Shown: piece by piece, positions 1 through 8,770 of the stretch
Layout: each line of letters opens with the position of its first letter
Numbering within the stretch: position 1 is the first letter of the stretch
Source: Duncaniella freteri
GTDB lineage: Bacteria; Bacteroidota; Bacteroidia; Bacteroidales; Muribaculaceae
DNA: 64,000 bases
Direction of reading: 5' to 3'
Assembly (NCBI RefSeq): GCF_004766125.1
Contig: NZ_SJSA01000001.1
Coordinates: forward strand, 992,001 to 1,056,000
Program-made: the position numbers and the translations under genes
Notes under the pieces: model-generated
What the model saw: only the letters and a program-made list of their open reading frames with translations
Database searches by the model: none
Told to the model about the DNA's origin: nothing

Positions 1-1117
1 CCTTGCGCGGGGAGAACTGCCCGGTAGGAATGTTCCACCGCTCTTCGTCACGCTTCCCACCTGACGGTGCAGGCGTACCAGCCACGAAGAGCAGAGTGTT
101 TGCCATTCCCGGCCCATTCTCCACCGCCTTCACGATGGATGCGATATCACGGTCAAGCCGTATGTAAGCATCCATTGTCTCTATGCGGTTGTCAGCCTCA
201 CGCCCATAAAGATAAGGAGTGACATCAGCACCCACGCTTATCATATCAGTGACACCCCTTGACCCCAACTTAAGGCTCGATATGTACTCGGCAGCAGTCT
301 GAGCAACCTCACGATTGCCCATTGCGGAAGCCTTGAACATCTTGAGGCGATTAGTGTCACGCGACGGGAATGTATGGCGGAAAGGGTAAAGTTTCTTGTA
401 TTCGGGAAGATCGGGATATCTGTCAAGCTGAACAGCAGGCTCCCATGCCATGGTGTCGAGACGCGAGTTGAGAGTCAATCCCACATTACGGCGGGAGATT
501 GGCAGAGGAGTCTCGCGGAAATGACGTGATGAGGTCCACTTTCCGGTCACATCGCTTATCCAGTAACAACTGTTGCCGGCATGCCCCGCCATAAGTATGG
601 CAAGCTGCGGATCAGTAGCTATGGCATGGACCTGACCGAGACCGCCGTCACTTATGCGCACCTCGTCACTGAGGGTCGAAACAAGCAGAGGCGAAGGGGT
701 GAGCTGCTGTTCGGTGTAACTTCCGGCAAGCGACGGATCAAGGAGCACAGGATACTCCCTCTTGGTAGTCATGTCCCACGCGGAAGCTGACGGCACACCG
801 TTGACTGCCGGAGCCGCTCCACTCACAAGCATCGCTGTGGCTGCCGTGGCATCTATTCCCGGACCATAGTCCACATTGCGCACAGTTACGCCCTGCTCCA
901 AAAGCCTGTTGAACCCATCTTCGCCAAAATTGGAACGCAACAGGTCGACATACTCGGCAGTAAGACCCTCCACAAAAATCCCCACCACGAGGGTGGGACG
1001 CGGAGCGGGAGCCTTGGCATGTGAGGGCGCAGCGACAACTCCGATGGAGACCATCGAGGCTACAAGAGCGCAGACTATACGTGCATTTATCGAGCTGTCC
1101 TTACGTTTTTTCGACAT
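1..1117 (-). CDS. Alkaline phosphatase superfamily (type I phosphodiesterase-like) exported protein, 3' end beyond window
   Basis: The frame is open from the left edge to an ATG at 1117, so the C-terminus lies outside the window. The N-terminus is a lysine/arginine-rich start followed by a hydrophobic signal segment ending near AAPSHAKA, so the protein is probably periplasmic. The segments LVVGIFVEGLTAEYVD, GIDATAATAMLVSG and AGHAGNSCYW follow the order of PafA-like members of the alkaline phosphatase superfamily, where a Thr in the second block is the usual nucleophile. The first block has Glu where many relatives have a metal-binding Asp, so activity is uncertain. The start overlaps the 3' end of the DUF4105 gene by 31 bases, suggesting co-transcription. 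Family call fairly sure; substrate unknown. Confidence 0.75.
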   Translation of the reverse strand, partial: MSKKRKDSSINARIVCALVASMVSIGVVAAPSHAKAPAPRPTLVVGIFVEGLTAEYVDLLRSNFGEDGFNRLLEQGVTVRNVDYGPGIDATAATAMLVSGAAPAVNGVPSASAWDMTTKREYPVLLDPSLAGSYTEQQLTPSPLLVSTLSDEVRISDGGLGQVHAIATDPQLAILMAGHAGNSCYWISDVTGKWTSSRHFRETPLPISRRNVGLTLNSRLDTMAWEPAVQLDRYPDLPEYKKLYPFRHTFPSRDTNRLKMFKASAMGNREVAQTAAEYISSLKLGSRGVTDMISVGADVTPYLYGREADNRIETMDAYIRLDRDIASIVKAVENGPGMANTLLFVAGTPAPSGGKRDEERWNIPTGQFSPRK

Positions 1118-2271
1118 GATGAATATATGTTGGTCAAGGCGCGGAGAGCGGATGCCAAAATTAGGGGCCAGAAGGCAGGATTGGGTGACTGGATTCCAAG
1201 CAAGAATATGACAGTCAGTCCAGTTAGAAGTGCAAAGTTAACACTTTGATAGCATATCTCCAAGCGTTTGCCCCTTTTTAGCCACGGAGCTATCGCTCCC
1301 ATGAAGCAGAGAGGGTTAAGCCATAGATAGAGCCAGTTGGGGGACGTCGCCTCATGAGAAGAGATGAATATCAGAAAGGTCAGAACCAGACCCTCCAAAC
1401 CCATAAGGGTGAAGTAGACTGTGTCGAACCATCTTGCGAATTTAGGCTCTCGTCCCAATTGCACTACACTTACCCACAGAGCCATTCCGGCAACCATCCA
1501 GCCCCCAAAAAGAGGCGTGAGATACCATGGCGTAGGCGGGAGCACAGGACTTTCCTGAGGCATGCCAAAGGCATATCCGATACTCTTCACCAAAGGTGAG
1601 CCGTCAGGAAAAGCTATGAGAGGCAGCATCTCGCCGAGCATCGTCGGGGCAAACCTCTTCTCTCTTATGGTGATCGGCTTGTCGATCCCAGATCCGAGTG
1701 CCGTGTCGATACCGAACTGATACCATGGATAGGAGGCATGATGAAGTCTCATTACATCACGGAACGTAGCAAGACCCGCACCATAACCCTTTGCCATATC
1801 AAGGCTAAGAGTGTCACCTATCACCTGTTCTATAACATCCATAGGGCGTGTGGCGCAATTGTCATAGACATAGTTATAACGATAAACACGGTTCTCTGGT
1901 TTAATGTTCTCAATGACCAACCTGGTAACCTCTTCAGCCTGAACCGAATCAAGATCAATATCAGCCTTCAGAACATACCGTCCCTGACGTTTGTATGCAT
2001 CTATGAAGCCATCGGCAGAACATGCAGCCGCCATATAATCGGTCTCTCCTTTGACGAAACGGTAAACAAAATTTGGCGAATTGAAATCGAACACCCCCCA
2101 ATTGACCACGAATTTCCCATATTCAGGATGATCGATGAGCAGGCCGGCGTGCCCCTCAAGCTCATATATATTGCTGCCCGGACCACATATCAGCACCGAT
2201 ACCTCGGGAGCCTTGGCATGAGAGGAAAACACAGATACAAGCGAGCACAACAGAAACAATAGTCTTTTCAT
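1087..2271 (-). CDS. DUF4105 (Lnb N-terminal periplasmic domain-like) membrane protein
   Basis: A 394-residue protein with a signal peptide (MKRLLFLLCSLVSVFSSHAKA). The first 200 or so residues carry the DUF4105 pattern: GPGSNIYELEGHAGLLI, WGVFDFNSPNFVYRFVKG and YNYVYDNCATRP, with conserved His and Cys that resemble a papain-like (NlpC/P60-type) centre. The C-terminal 130 residues hold several hydrophobic stretches consistent with four or five membrane helices, so the catalytic-looking domain probably faces the periplasm. It begins 3 bases after mutL ends and overlaps the downstream phosphatase gene, so it belongs to the same operon. The substrate is not known; an amidase or protease role is inference from the fold. 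Confidence 0.8.
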   Translation of the reverse strand: MKRLLFLLCSLVSVFSSHAKAPEVSVLICGPGSNIYELEGHAGLLIDHPEYGKFVVNWGVFDFNSPNFVYRFVKGETDYMAAACSADGFIDAYKRQGRYVLKADIDLDSVQAEEVTRLVIENIKPENRVYRYNYVYDNCATRPMDVIEQVIGDTLSLDMAKGYGAGLATFRDVMRLHHASYPWYQFGIDTALGSGIDKPITIREKRFAPTMLGEMLPLIAFPDGSPLVKSIGYAFGMPQESPVLPPTPWYLTPLFGGWMVAGMALWVSVVQLGREPKFARWFDTVYFTLMGLEGLVLTFLIFISSHEATSPNWLYLWLNPLCFMGAIAPWLKRGKRLEICYQSVNFALLTGLTVIFLLGIQSPNPAFWPLILASALRALTNIYSSCRKNVRTAR

Positions 2272-2274
2272 CTT

Positions 2275-4254
2275 TTATCCGAGCAGTCTTGTGATATAAT
2301 CGTTGGATATTATGGCAAACACGCTCTTCCCATCAGGAGTAAGAGCCGGGGAGTGAGAACGGAACAGATCGCTGAGCAACCGCTCTATCTCATCAGGAGT
2401 GAGAGACTGACCTCGACGTATCGCCCCGCTGCGAGCCATGGTAAGAGCCACCTGCTCATGAAGAGCGGAGGCAAGGTCAAGCCCTGTCTCGGTCACAGAT
2501 TCTATCATGCCGAGCACCATATCACGTGCAGAAGTGTCGATAAGCTGGGATGGCACACCGTCGATGCTCCATGAGTTCTCTCCACGATGAGTGATTACAA
2601 ACCCCAGACGCGCCATGCTGGGGGCAATATCGGCAAGCACCGCACTCTGCGCCCCTGAAAGTTCAAGCACATCGGGAAACATAGTGGCCTGAGCTACAAA
2701 CTCCTGCTCCTCAGCCTTCGACATGTAAGCGTCATAAAGCACTCTCATATGCGCCCTGTGCTGGTCAATCACCATGAGCCCGTCACGAGAAGTGGTGAGG
2801 ATATAAGTGTCGCGATACTGGAACACATGACCTGTTGAAGCCATAGTGCCCGGCAGCAGTGACGGTTCGGACTTCTCAGCCGGAACATCATCCCCCACCC
2901 CGGGTGCAGCATCAGGTAGCGATGCGAGACCCTCGTCACGCTTGCGCATAAAGTCATCATAGAGTCTTGCCCAGTCAGTGGCTGCCGACCTGTGCATTCC
3001 ACCCTCATGGCGAGGCCTGTACTCATCACGTGAGTATCCCGCCGCCGATCGAGTGCTTGCACTCTCCCGGGTATGCACCGTCTCCCGCGGACGAAAAGCA
3101 TCAGCAATTTCAGCTCCGAAGATCTCAGCAGTCGAAGGTATCTGCTCCAAAAACGGATTATAACCGGGATCGACATCTATCTCCGGCATCCTCTCTGCCT
3201 CGGGATTGAACACCGGGATCTCCGGGACATCGGCCTCCCTGTCAAAATCGAGCGAAGGCCCGACGTTGAAACGTCCCAGCGAATCGCGTATGGCAGCTGT
3301 GAGTATCTGCCATATAGCCTGTTCATTCTCAAACTTTATCTCGCTCTTGGTAGGATGTATATTGACGTCGATAGTCTCGGGATCGACACGCAGATTGATG
3401 AAATAATTGGGCTGCGTATCTACCGGTATCAGGCGGTCATAACACTGCAATACTGCCTTGCGGAAATATGGGTGCTGCATATTGCGTCCGTTCACCATAA
3501 AGAACTGGAGCGGATTGCGCTTGCGGGCATTCTCAGGAAGCCCTATATATCCGCTGATACTCACTATTGACGTATCGGTCTCAATAGGGAGCAGCTGTTT
3601 GTCGAGATTCTTGCCGAACAGGTCACAGATCCTCTTCTTCAAAGGGGCGTGCATGAGCGAGTGAACAGTGGTGTCATTGCTCACAAGGGTAAAGTCCACT
3701 CCTATATTCACAAGAGCAAGACGCTCGAACTCCCTCATTATCGCACTCATCTCCACCGCATCCTTCTTCAAGAACTTACGGCGTGCCGGAACGTTGAAAA
3801 ACAGATTCTTGACCATCATATTGGACCCCGGGACTCCCGCCTCGGGCTCCTGGCTCTCAACCCTGGAGCCGTTTATGACAATGCGCGTGCCGAGAGTCTC
3901 GCCACGGCGCATGGTGCGAAGCTCTACCTGAGCGATTGCTGCGATGGAAGCGAGAGCCTCACCACGAAACCCCATGGTGTTGAGTGTGAAAAGGTCGTCA
4001 GCCCTGGATATCTTGCTCGTAGCATGACGCTCAAATGCCATACGAGCATCCGTATCGCTCATCCCCGAACCATTGTCGATCACCTGTATGAGCGTGCGGC
4101 CGGCATCCTTAAGTATGATGGTAACAGAGTCGGCTCCGGCATCAATCGAGTTCTCTACAAGCTCCTTTATTACCGATGCCGGACGCTGTATCACCTCTCC
4201 GGCTGCTATCTGGTTAGCCACCGAGTCGGGAAGCTGTCGTATTATGTCATTCAT
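2275..4254 (-). CDS. mutL: DNA mismatch repair protein MutL
   Basis: A 659-residue MutL. The N-terminal GHKL ATPase motifs are clear: VKELVENSIDAGADS, DNGSGM and GFRGEALASIAA, followed by the S5-like domain (NVPARRKFLK, NGR, HPTKSEIKF). After a low-complexity linker (about residues 350-470) comes the C-terminal dimerisation domain. There the usual endonuclease motif DQHA(X)2E(X)4E reads DQHRAHMRVLYD (from Asp 497): the Ala and both Glu are replaced. The CPHGRP-type motif reads HSPALTPDGK. The protein therefore probably lacks the latent nickase activity of many bacterial MutLs. The ATG overlaps the upstream OstA-like stop by 4 bases, so translation is likely coupled. Confidence 0.96.
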   Translation of the reverse strand: MNDIIRQLPDSVANQIAAGEVIQRPASVIKELVENSIDAGADSVTIILKDAGRTLIQVIDNGSGMSDTDARMAFERHATSKISRADDLFTLNTMGFRGEALASIAAIAQVELRTMRRGETLGTRIVINGSRVESQEPEAGVPGSNMMVKNLFFNVPARRKFLKKDAVEMSAIMREFERLALVNIGVDFTLVSNDTTVHSLMHAPLKKRICDLFGKNLDKQLLPIETDTSIVSISGYIGLPENARKRNPLQFFMVNGRNMQHPYFRKAVLQCYDRLIPVDTQPNYFINLRVDPETIDVNIHPTKSEIKFENEQAIWQILTAAIRDSLGRFNVGPSLDFDREADVPEIPVFNPEAERMPEIDVDPGYNPFLEQIPSTAEIFGAEIADAFRPRETVHTRESASTRSAAGYSRDEYRPRHEGGMHRSAATDWARLYDDFMRKRDEGLASLPDAAPGVGDDVPAEKSEPSLLPGTMASTGHVFQYRDTYILTTSRDGLMVIDQHRAHMRVLYDAYMSKAEEQEFVAQATMFPDVLELSGAQSAVLADIAPSMARLGFVITHRGENSWSIDGVPSQLIDTSARDMVLGMIESVTETGLDLASALHEQVALTMARSGAIRRGQSLTPDEIERLLSDLFRSHSPALTPDGKSVFAIISNDYITRLLG

Positions 4255-6182
4255 TTTTTCTCCTCCTCTTCTTCAGGAATTACCGGAGTTTCGGCGGGAG
4301 AGGGGGATGCAGGTTGCTCGTCAGCAGGCTCCGACGGATCGCCGTCCGGAACTTCGGCAGGAGTCTCCTGTGTCGGCAAAGATTCTGATGAAACATCCGA
4401 TGGCGGCACTGTATCTTGAACGGGAGCATCACCGGAAATCAATCCGGCGATCTTCGGGGCAGGCTTGCCCAAAGCCCGGCCTCGCAACGTTAGAGCCTCG
4501 GGGCTCATACGCCCGAGTATATTCTGCTTGGCGAGATCTGCCATCTCAGGAGGATAGTCAAACACCTCCGACGGCGACATAGGACGCAAAGGTGAGTACC
4601 ACCTGAATTTCTCAAGAAAATAACTGTTACGTCTGGCAAGATACAATGGAGTTACTTTACCGGTTGTCTCAGGCCACATTATAAGACGGCTGATGTCACC
4701 GTTCTCGAAGTATGCATCCATGAAAGAACTTTCGGTAAAGGAGAACTTATTGTAGGTAGAATCATTCTCCATCGGGAACATTATAGTCTGCACATTTCCT
4801 TCGGCATATAGACGTCGTATGGTGGTATCAGCCATCCACACAGTCATATCCTTGGCTGTCATCTGATTGTAGCAATCCTCGGCAATGTGTTGCGACACCA
4901 GTCCGATTTCCGGCAAACGAGCCCAGTCGACAGTGGAATCATTCATATGCACCCATATGACATTGCCTACTATCTGCTTGTCGCCGTTCCACACAATAGG
5001 ATTGTAATACATATATAATATGGAGTCCTGCTCCACCATGCTCATAGAGTCACATATGCCCTGTATGTCATTGCGGAAGAACCTTACACGATGGAAGGCA
5101 TTGGTGACCTTGGTTGAATCGGGATTCATATATGCAGTGATGGTATCTCCATGCAGATATAATGTATCCTTGCCAGAATATTCCATGGCGAGAGCATTGC
5201 CTGTGACAAACGCACTGTCCTTCAGCTCGTCATAATAACCGTAATCGCCGAGTATGGACGACTGGTTGGCTGAGTCGGTGAGCACCATATTGCCGAACGC
5301 CTCGCCAAATCCGCTCTCGCGGTCATAGAAGAGCGTATCGCCTGTAAGAGTGTTGCCTCGCTTCGTGTGTATGAGCGAACGTTCATACAGGTCAGCTATA
5401 CCTGTGCGCGTGTCGTAAAACCCTGATGTCGATGTAATCTCGCCATCCTTATTTACGATCAAAGTCTCACACATCAATTGGGCGATCGACGTATTGGTGT
5501 TGTAAGTCAGTGAATCGGTGTACATCTTCAGAGTGTCGTTCTGCCTTGGTCCGGTAAGATCGACATTCATATAGAAAAATGCATCCTTTGTGGCAGGATA
5601 ATAGAAGCCCTGCTCCGACCGCAAAGTGTTCACTTTATCGTCAAGAGTTCCGCCTACCATATAGTAGCCGACATCCTGAGGAATATCGTAGAAGAACACT
5701 GGTGTTGTAAGAGTCACGTCACGGTTGATGAGACGCACATCCTTTCCGGGATATGCACGCAATTCCGCAATCTCGACAACTCCGTCATAGTACAGTTCGT
5801 CACCGTACACAAACAAGGTGTCGCCCTGCTCCATCCTCACATTCATGTATGCCTCAAGCGAGGAAGTCTCCTCATAGAACCGAGCCGAGTCGCAGTACAT
5901 GAACATATCCCCCTTACGGAACTGCACATTTCCGATCAGCACCTGTGCATCAGAACCCCCAGGCTTTTCAAGCCGGTCGGCATACTCGATAAACACTTTA
6001 CCGGGCTCGTGACGGTCAGCCTGAGGTATGGTAGGACGTATTATGGGCTTACGGTCTCGCCCGGAAACAGCTTTTCCGGAAGCAGCCGGAGCCTTTTCCG
6101 TCCTGTCGCCGGGTGTCTGGGCAAACATTGCCGGAAGCGATACAATCGCGATAGCCAATATTGCTGTTGCCGATGATTTCAT
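4251..6182 (-). CDS. OstA-like (LptA/LptD N-domain family) periplasmic protein
   Basis: A 643-residue exported protein (signal peptide MKSSATAILAIAIVSLPAMFAQ) made of repeated beta-jellyroll units of the OstA/LptA type. Recurrent phrases such as FVYGDELYYDG, GNTLTGDTLFYDR and GICDSMSMVEQD fit the Bacteroidota OstA-like proteins thought to bridge LPS across the periplasm to the outer membrane. The last 60 residues are a Pro/Glu/Ser-rich tail ending in a run of Glu and Lys, probably disordered. It lies 19 bases after the SurA-like gene and overlaps mutL by 4 bases. An LPS transport role is inferred from the family. Confidence 0.85.
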   Translation of the reverse strand: MKSSATAILAIAIVSLPAMFAQTPGDRTEKAPAASGKAVSGRDRKPIIRPTIPQADRHEPGKVFIEYADRLEKPGGSDAQVLIGNVQFRKGDMFMYCDSARFYEETSSLEAYMNVRMEQGDTLFVYGDELYYDGVVEIAELRAYPGKDVRLINRDVTLTTPVFFYDIPQDVGYYMVGGTLDDKVNTLRSEQGFYYPATKDAFFYMNVDLTGPRQNDTLKMYTDSLTYNTNTSIAQLMCETLIVNKDGEITSTSGFYDTRTGIADLYERSLIHTKRGNTLTGDTLFYDRESGFGEAFGNMVLTDSANQSSILGDYGYYDELKDSAFVTGNALAMEYSGKDTLYLHGDTITAYMNPDSTKVTNAFHRVRFFRNDIQGICDSMSMVEQDSILYMYYNPIVWNGDKQIVGNVIWVHMNDSTVDWARLPEIGLVSQHIAEDCYNQMTAKDMTVWMADTTIRRLYAEGNVQTIMFPMENDSTYNKFSFTESSFMDAYFENGDISRLIMWPETTGKVTPLYLARRNSYFLEKFRWYSPLRPMSPSEVFDYPPEMADLAKQNILGRMSPEALTLRGRALGKPAPKIAGLISGDAPVQDTVPPSDVSSESLPTQETPAEVPDGDPSEPADEQPASPSPAETPVIPEEEEEKK

Positions 6183-6201
6183 CTTGGCGCAGTGAACTGA
6201 A

Positions 6202-7584
6202 TTACTTCGAAGCCTTTATCCAGCCTTTATGGGTGAATTCGCAGTCACGCCAGCCATCTTCAATCCGGGTGTAGGTCTCGGCAATTTTCTTTTCAAGCCA
6301 TTTTTTTAGTACTTCTGTCTGCTGAGCCTGCTCATACATACCCTTGATCAGCTGAAAGTCGTCCGAAAGGTTGGCACGGTGCCCCTCTATGCGGTTGGAG
6401 AGCTTCACAAGCGCGACTATATCCTGATTGGTCTTAGGGTCCTTCATTATGAAGGCATCCGAGATGTCGCCGGGCGTCATATCATTGACCACCTTGGCTA
6501 TCTCCTGAGGCAGATCCGACATCTCGAATCGCGATGTGCTGTGATTGCTCGACATAGAGTTGGTGTTGACCATAACGCCACGGTTGTTGCGGGTATCCTT
6601 ATCATGCGACAAAGCGGCTACAGCCTCCTCAAACGGTATATTATTAGTAATAATATCCTTACGGAGAGAGTCGAGGCGTACCACAGCCTCCTCAAGATCC
6701 TTCTCTGCGACACGCGGACGCAAAAGGATGTGACGCACATTCACACGGTCGCCACGCTTCTCTATAAGCTGTATTATATGGTAGCCATACTCTGTCTCTA
6801 CGATTTTCGATACTTTTTTCGGGTCATTGAGATTGAATGCCACAGCAGTGAATTCAGGCACATACTGCGCACGTCCGGCAAATCCGAGTTCTCCGCCACG
6901 CGCCGCCGACACAGGGTCCTCGCTATACAGGATGGCAAGTGTCGAAAATTCGCTCTCACCCTTGTTGACACGTTCGGCATAGTCGCGCAAGCGCGCCTTT
7001 ACATTCTCGATCTCCTCGCGCGGGACGGCAGGAGCGGCGGTAAGTATCTGAACCTCGACCGTACGCGGCACGAAAGGTATCGAATCCTCAGGTAGCTTGT
7101 CGAAATAACGGCGCACATCCGAAGGTGTCGCCTTTATCCCTTTGACAAGGCTTGCCTGAACCTGCTGCACACGCGACCGGTTGGAGATGGCTTCGCGCAG
7201 AAAATCCCGGATCGATGCCATAGGCTTGTTGAACATCTGCTCCACCTTATCCTGTGAGCCAAGCTGAGCCACATAATTATTTATGGTCTGCTCCACCTGC
7301 TGCATTATCATCCCTTCTGACACCTCGATAGTGTCGAGGTCAGCCTGATGCAGATACAGCTTCTCTATGGCAAGCTGTTCTGGGATAACGCAATACGGAT
7401 CTCCATTGATAGGGGCCTTTTCATATAGCATACTCTGGTAGGCTTCCTCGATATCCGATTTCCATATCGGCTGGTCGCCGACAACCCATGCCACTTCCTC
7501 GGCTGAATTGTCGATAGCTGCCACAGCATACGCTATGCCCATCACAGAGGCTATACACGCTAATACTATATTCTTGATTTTCAC
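6202..7584 (-). CDS. SurA-like peptidylprolyl isomerase (PpiC/parvulin family)
   Basis: Periplasmic chaperone/isomerase assisting outer membrane protein folding (family role). The GTG at 7584 gives a 460-residue protein with a good signal peptide (VKIKNIVLACIASVMGIAYAVAA). A longer reading from a TTG at 7629 is rejected because the likely -7 promoter box lies at 7627-7634. An N-terminal SurA-like helical region (IEEAYQSML, LAIEKLYLHQADL) is followed by a complete parvulin domain (FSTLAILYSEDPVSAARGGELG, EYGYHIIQLIEKRG) and a second one beginning VRHILLRP. It is the first gene of the run with the OstA-like protein and mutL, consistent with an outer membrane biogenesis role. Confidence 0.88.
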   Translation of the reverse strand: MKIKNIVLACIASVMGIAYAVAAIDNSAEEVAWVVGDQPIWKSDIEEAYQSMLYEKAPINGDPYCVIPEQLAIEKLYLHQADLDTIEVSEGMIMQQVEQTINNYVAQLGSQDKVEQMFNKPMASIRDFLREAISNRSRVQQVQASLVKGIKATPSDVRRYFDKLPEDSIPFVPRTVEVQILTAAPAVPREEIENVKARLRDYAERVNKGESEFSTLAILYSEDPVSAARGGELGFAGRAQYVPEFTAVAFNLNDPKKVSKIVETEYGYHIIQLIEKRGDRVNVRHILLRPRVAEKDLEEAVVRLDSLRKDIITNNIPFEEAVAALSHDKDTRNNRGVMVNTNSMSSNHSTSRFEMSDLPQEIAKVVNDMTPGDISDAFIMKDPKTNQDIVALVKLSNRIEGHRANLSDDFQLIKGMYEQAQQTEVLKKWLEKKIAETYTRIEDGWRDCEFTHKGWIKASK

Positions 7585-7626
7585 GTGAAATCTTGTTAAA
7601 TGGTTTATTAAATTGCAATTCAGCCC

Positions 7627-7634
7627 CAAAGTTA
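7627..7634 (-). promoter_or_regulatory. -7 box upstream of the SurA-like gene
   Basis: Read on the minus strand this is TAACTTTG, an exact match to the Bacteroidota TAnnTTTG element. It would start transcription near 7621 and give a leader of about 35-40 bases before the GTG at 7584. I see no convincing TTTG at -33. Confidence 0.5.
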
Positions 7635-7662
7635 CAAAAAAATGTCGGTTTTTTGAAAAATC

Positions 7663-7693
7663 TTGCTAACGTAAAATATTTTTTATATTTTTG
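7663..7693 (+). promoter_or_regulatory. Promoter of the cytidylate kinase-like gene
   Basis: TTG at 7663-7665 and TATTTTTG at 7686-7693, separated by 20 bases, match the Bacteroidota -33/-7 pattern. The predicted transcript start near 7699 lies downstream of the upstream in-frame start and supports the ATG at 7736. Confidence 0.5.
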
Positions 7694-7735
7694 GTGAGAC
7701 AAAATATTGACCGAATCCCGACAACATCTACCTAT

Positions 7736-8407
7736 ATGTCTGATATAAAAGCTTGTGACAACAACAGGACCGGCACTCAGGCCCCTCCGTTCGTAATCAC
7801 TGTAGGAAGGCAGTTCGGCAGCGGAGGACGTGAACTTGCACGCGCCCTTGCTGATGAACTGGATATAGCCTACTATGACAAAGAACTACTTGCCGAATCG
7901 GCAAAACTCTCAGGAATAGAACCTGAATTCTTTGAGCAGAAGGACGAGCGTTTCCCATCATTCCTTCATGGTATTTTCTCTTTCACAATGGGGGTGACAC
8001 CTATGTGCTACTACACCGGCGGAGGCTCCATCACCGATGATTCGTTATACAAGGCTGTAAGCGACTTCATCACTTCCGAAGCGGAAAAGAGGTCATTTGT
8101 GGTTGTTGGCAGGACTGCCGACTACATCCTGCGCAATCATCCAAGAGTTGTCAACATATTCCTCCACGCGCCGATGGAGGAGTGTGTGAAGCGCATCACT
8201 TCGCGTGCCGACGCTCTCACCCCCGAAAAGGCTGAGGCGATGGCAAAACGCACTAACCGATGGAGAGCGGACTACTATAACTTCTTCACCGACAAGAAAT
8301 GGGGAGACTCATCAAGCTACGACCTTACTATCGACACATCCCTCATGCCATTTGATAAGATCGTGGAGCTGATAAAGACCTACCTGCGGCTAAGAGGGAT
8401 AATCTAA
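7736..8407 (+). CDS. Cytidylate kinase-like family protein
   Basis: A 223-residue P-loop protein with VITVGRQFGSGGRELARALA near the N-terminus, then AYYDKELLAESAK and VVVGRTADYILR, matching the cytidylate kinase-like family of Bacteroidota and Firmicutes. In that family the P-loop is the glycine-rich GRQFGSGG rather than classic GxxxxGKS. It is distinct from the housekeeping Cmk, and the true substrate is not established. The start at 7736 is chosen because the promoter lies immediately upstream; an upstream in-frame start at 7691 would overlap the -7 box. It is a single-gene unit, divergent from the SurA-like operon. Confidence 0.82.
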   Translation: MSDIKACDNNRTGTQAPPFVITVGRQFGSGGRELARALADELDIAYYDKELLAESAKLSGIEPEFFEQKDERFPSFLHGIFSFTMGVTPMCYYTGGGSITDDSLYKAVSDFITSEAEKRSFVVVGRTADYILRNHPRVVNIFLHAPMEECVKRITSRADALTPEKAEAMAKRTNRWRADYYNFFTDKKWGDSSSYDLTIDTSLMPFDKIVELIKTYLRLRGII

Positions 8408-8450
8408 GATAATATAAGACCTGAAGCAATAAAAATCTCCTGCAATATGT

Positions 8451-8479
8451 TGCGGAAGTAAAAAAAACTCCGTACCTTT
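8451..8479 (+). promoter_or_regulatory. Promoter of tRNA-Pro
   Basis: TTG at 8451-8453 and TACCTTTG at 8472-8479 with an 18-base spacer form a Bacteroidota-type promoter about 60 bases upstream of the tRNA 5' end. Confidence 0.55.
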
Positions 8480-8541
8480 GCGCTGCAATCAGGATCAAAC
8501 ATCCGGCGGTAATGCACGGACATACCGAATCCACATTGCAT

Positions 8542-8615
8542 CGGGGCGTAGCGCAGTCCGGTAGCGCACCTGGTTTGGGACCAGGTGGTCGCAGGTTCGA
8601 ATCCTGTCACCCCGA
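8542..8615 (+). tRNA. tRNA-Pro (anticodon TGG)
   Basis: The 74-base sequence folds as a cloverleaf. The D-arm uses GCGC/GCGC, the anticodon stem is CCTGG/CCAGG with loop TTTGGGA (anticodon TGG), and the T-arm is GCAGG TTCGAAT CCTGT. The acceptor stem CGGGGCG/CACCCCG has one C-A mismatch at the sixth pair. CCA is not encoded. The gene stands alone with its own promoter and a strong terminator immediately downstream. Confidence 0.95.
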
Positions 8616-8616
8616 C

Positions 8617-8665
8617 AATCAGCGAGGCTTGCAATTTTTTGATTGCAAGCCTCGCTGATTTTTTC
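8617..8665 (+). terminator. Intrinsic terminator of tRNA-Pro
   Basis: A perfect 19-bp inverted repeat (8617-8635 with 8642-8660) and 6-base loop are followed by a run of T to 8664. The hairpin starts 2 bases after the tRNA discriminator base. Confidence 0.9.
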
Positions 8666-8692
8666 AAAAAATCAGCAACTCCAATGGAAATA

Positions 8693-8734
8693 TTTGACAA
8701 AACAACAATTATGTTGTAAATTTACCAACAAATT
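8693..8734 (+). promoter_or_regulatory. Promoter and putative operator of the S24 regulator gene
   Basis: TTTG at 8693-8696 and TAAATTTA at 8717-8724 (one base off TAnnTTTG) are 20 bases apart. From 8716 to 8734 the sequence matches 17 of 19 positions of the sufC promoter region 9603-9621, including ten bases beyond the -7 box. At sufC this block is a near-perfect palindrome (AATTTGT-CA-ACAAATT). The shared block in the same place on both promoters suggests one repressor acting on both, most simply the adjacent S24 protein. That link is inference. Confidence 0.5.
8702..8717. promoter_or_regulatory. Small palindrome between the -33 and -7 elements
   Basis: ACAACA (8702-8707) and TGTTGT (8712-8717) form a perfect 6-bp inverted repeat with a 4-base centre, inside the spacer of the S24 gene promoter. 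It could be a second operator; no counterpart is seen at sufC. Confidence 0.3.
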
Positions 8735-8770
8735 CTTATTGTTTCAATATTCCATACCCACCAACAACAT

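Noticed and set aside
1220..1240. A minus-strand -7 box for the phosphatase gene
   Set aside because: It lies inside the DUF4105 coding region without a -33 element, and the overlap of the genes indicates one transcript.
3073..4582. Long plus-strand frames opposite mutL and the OstA-like gene
   Set aside because: They are antisense shadows without signals, start context or recognisable domains.
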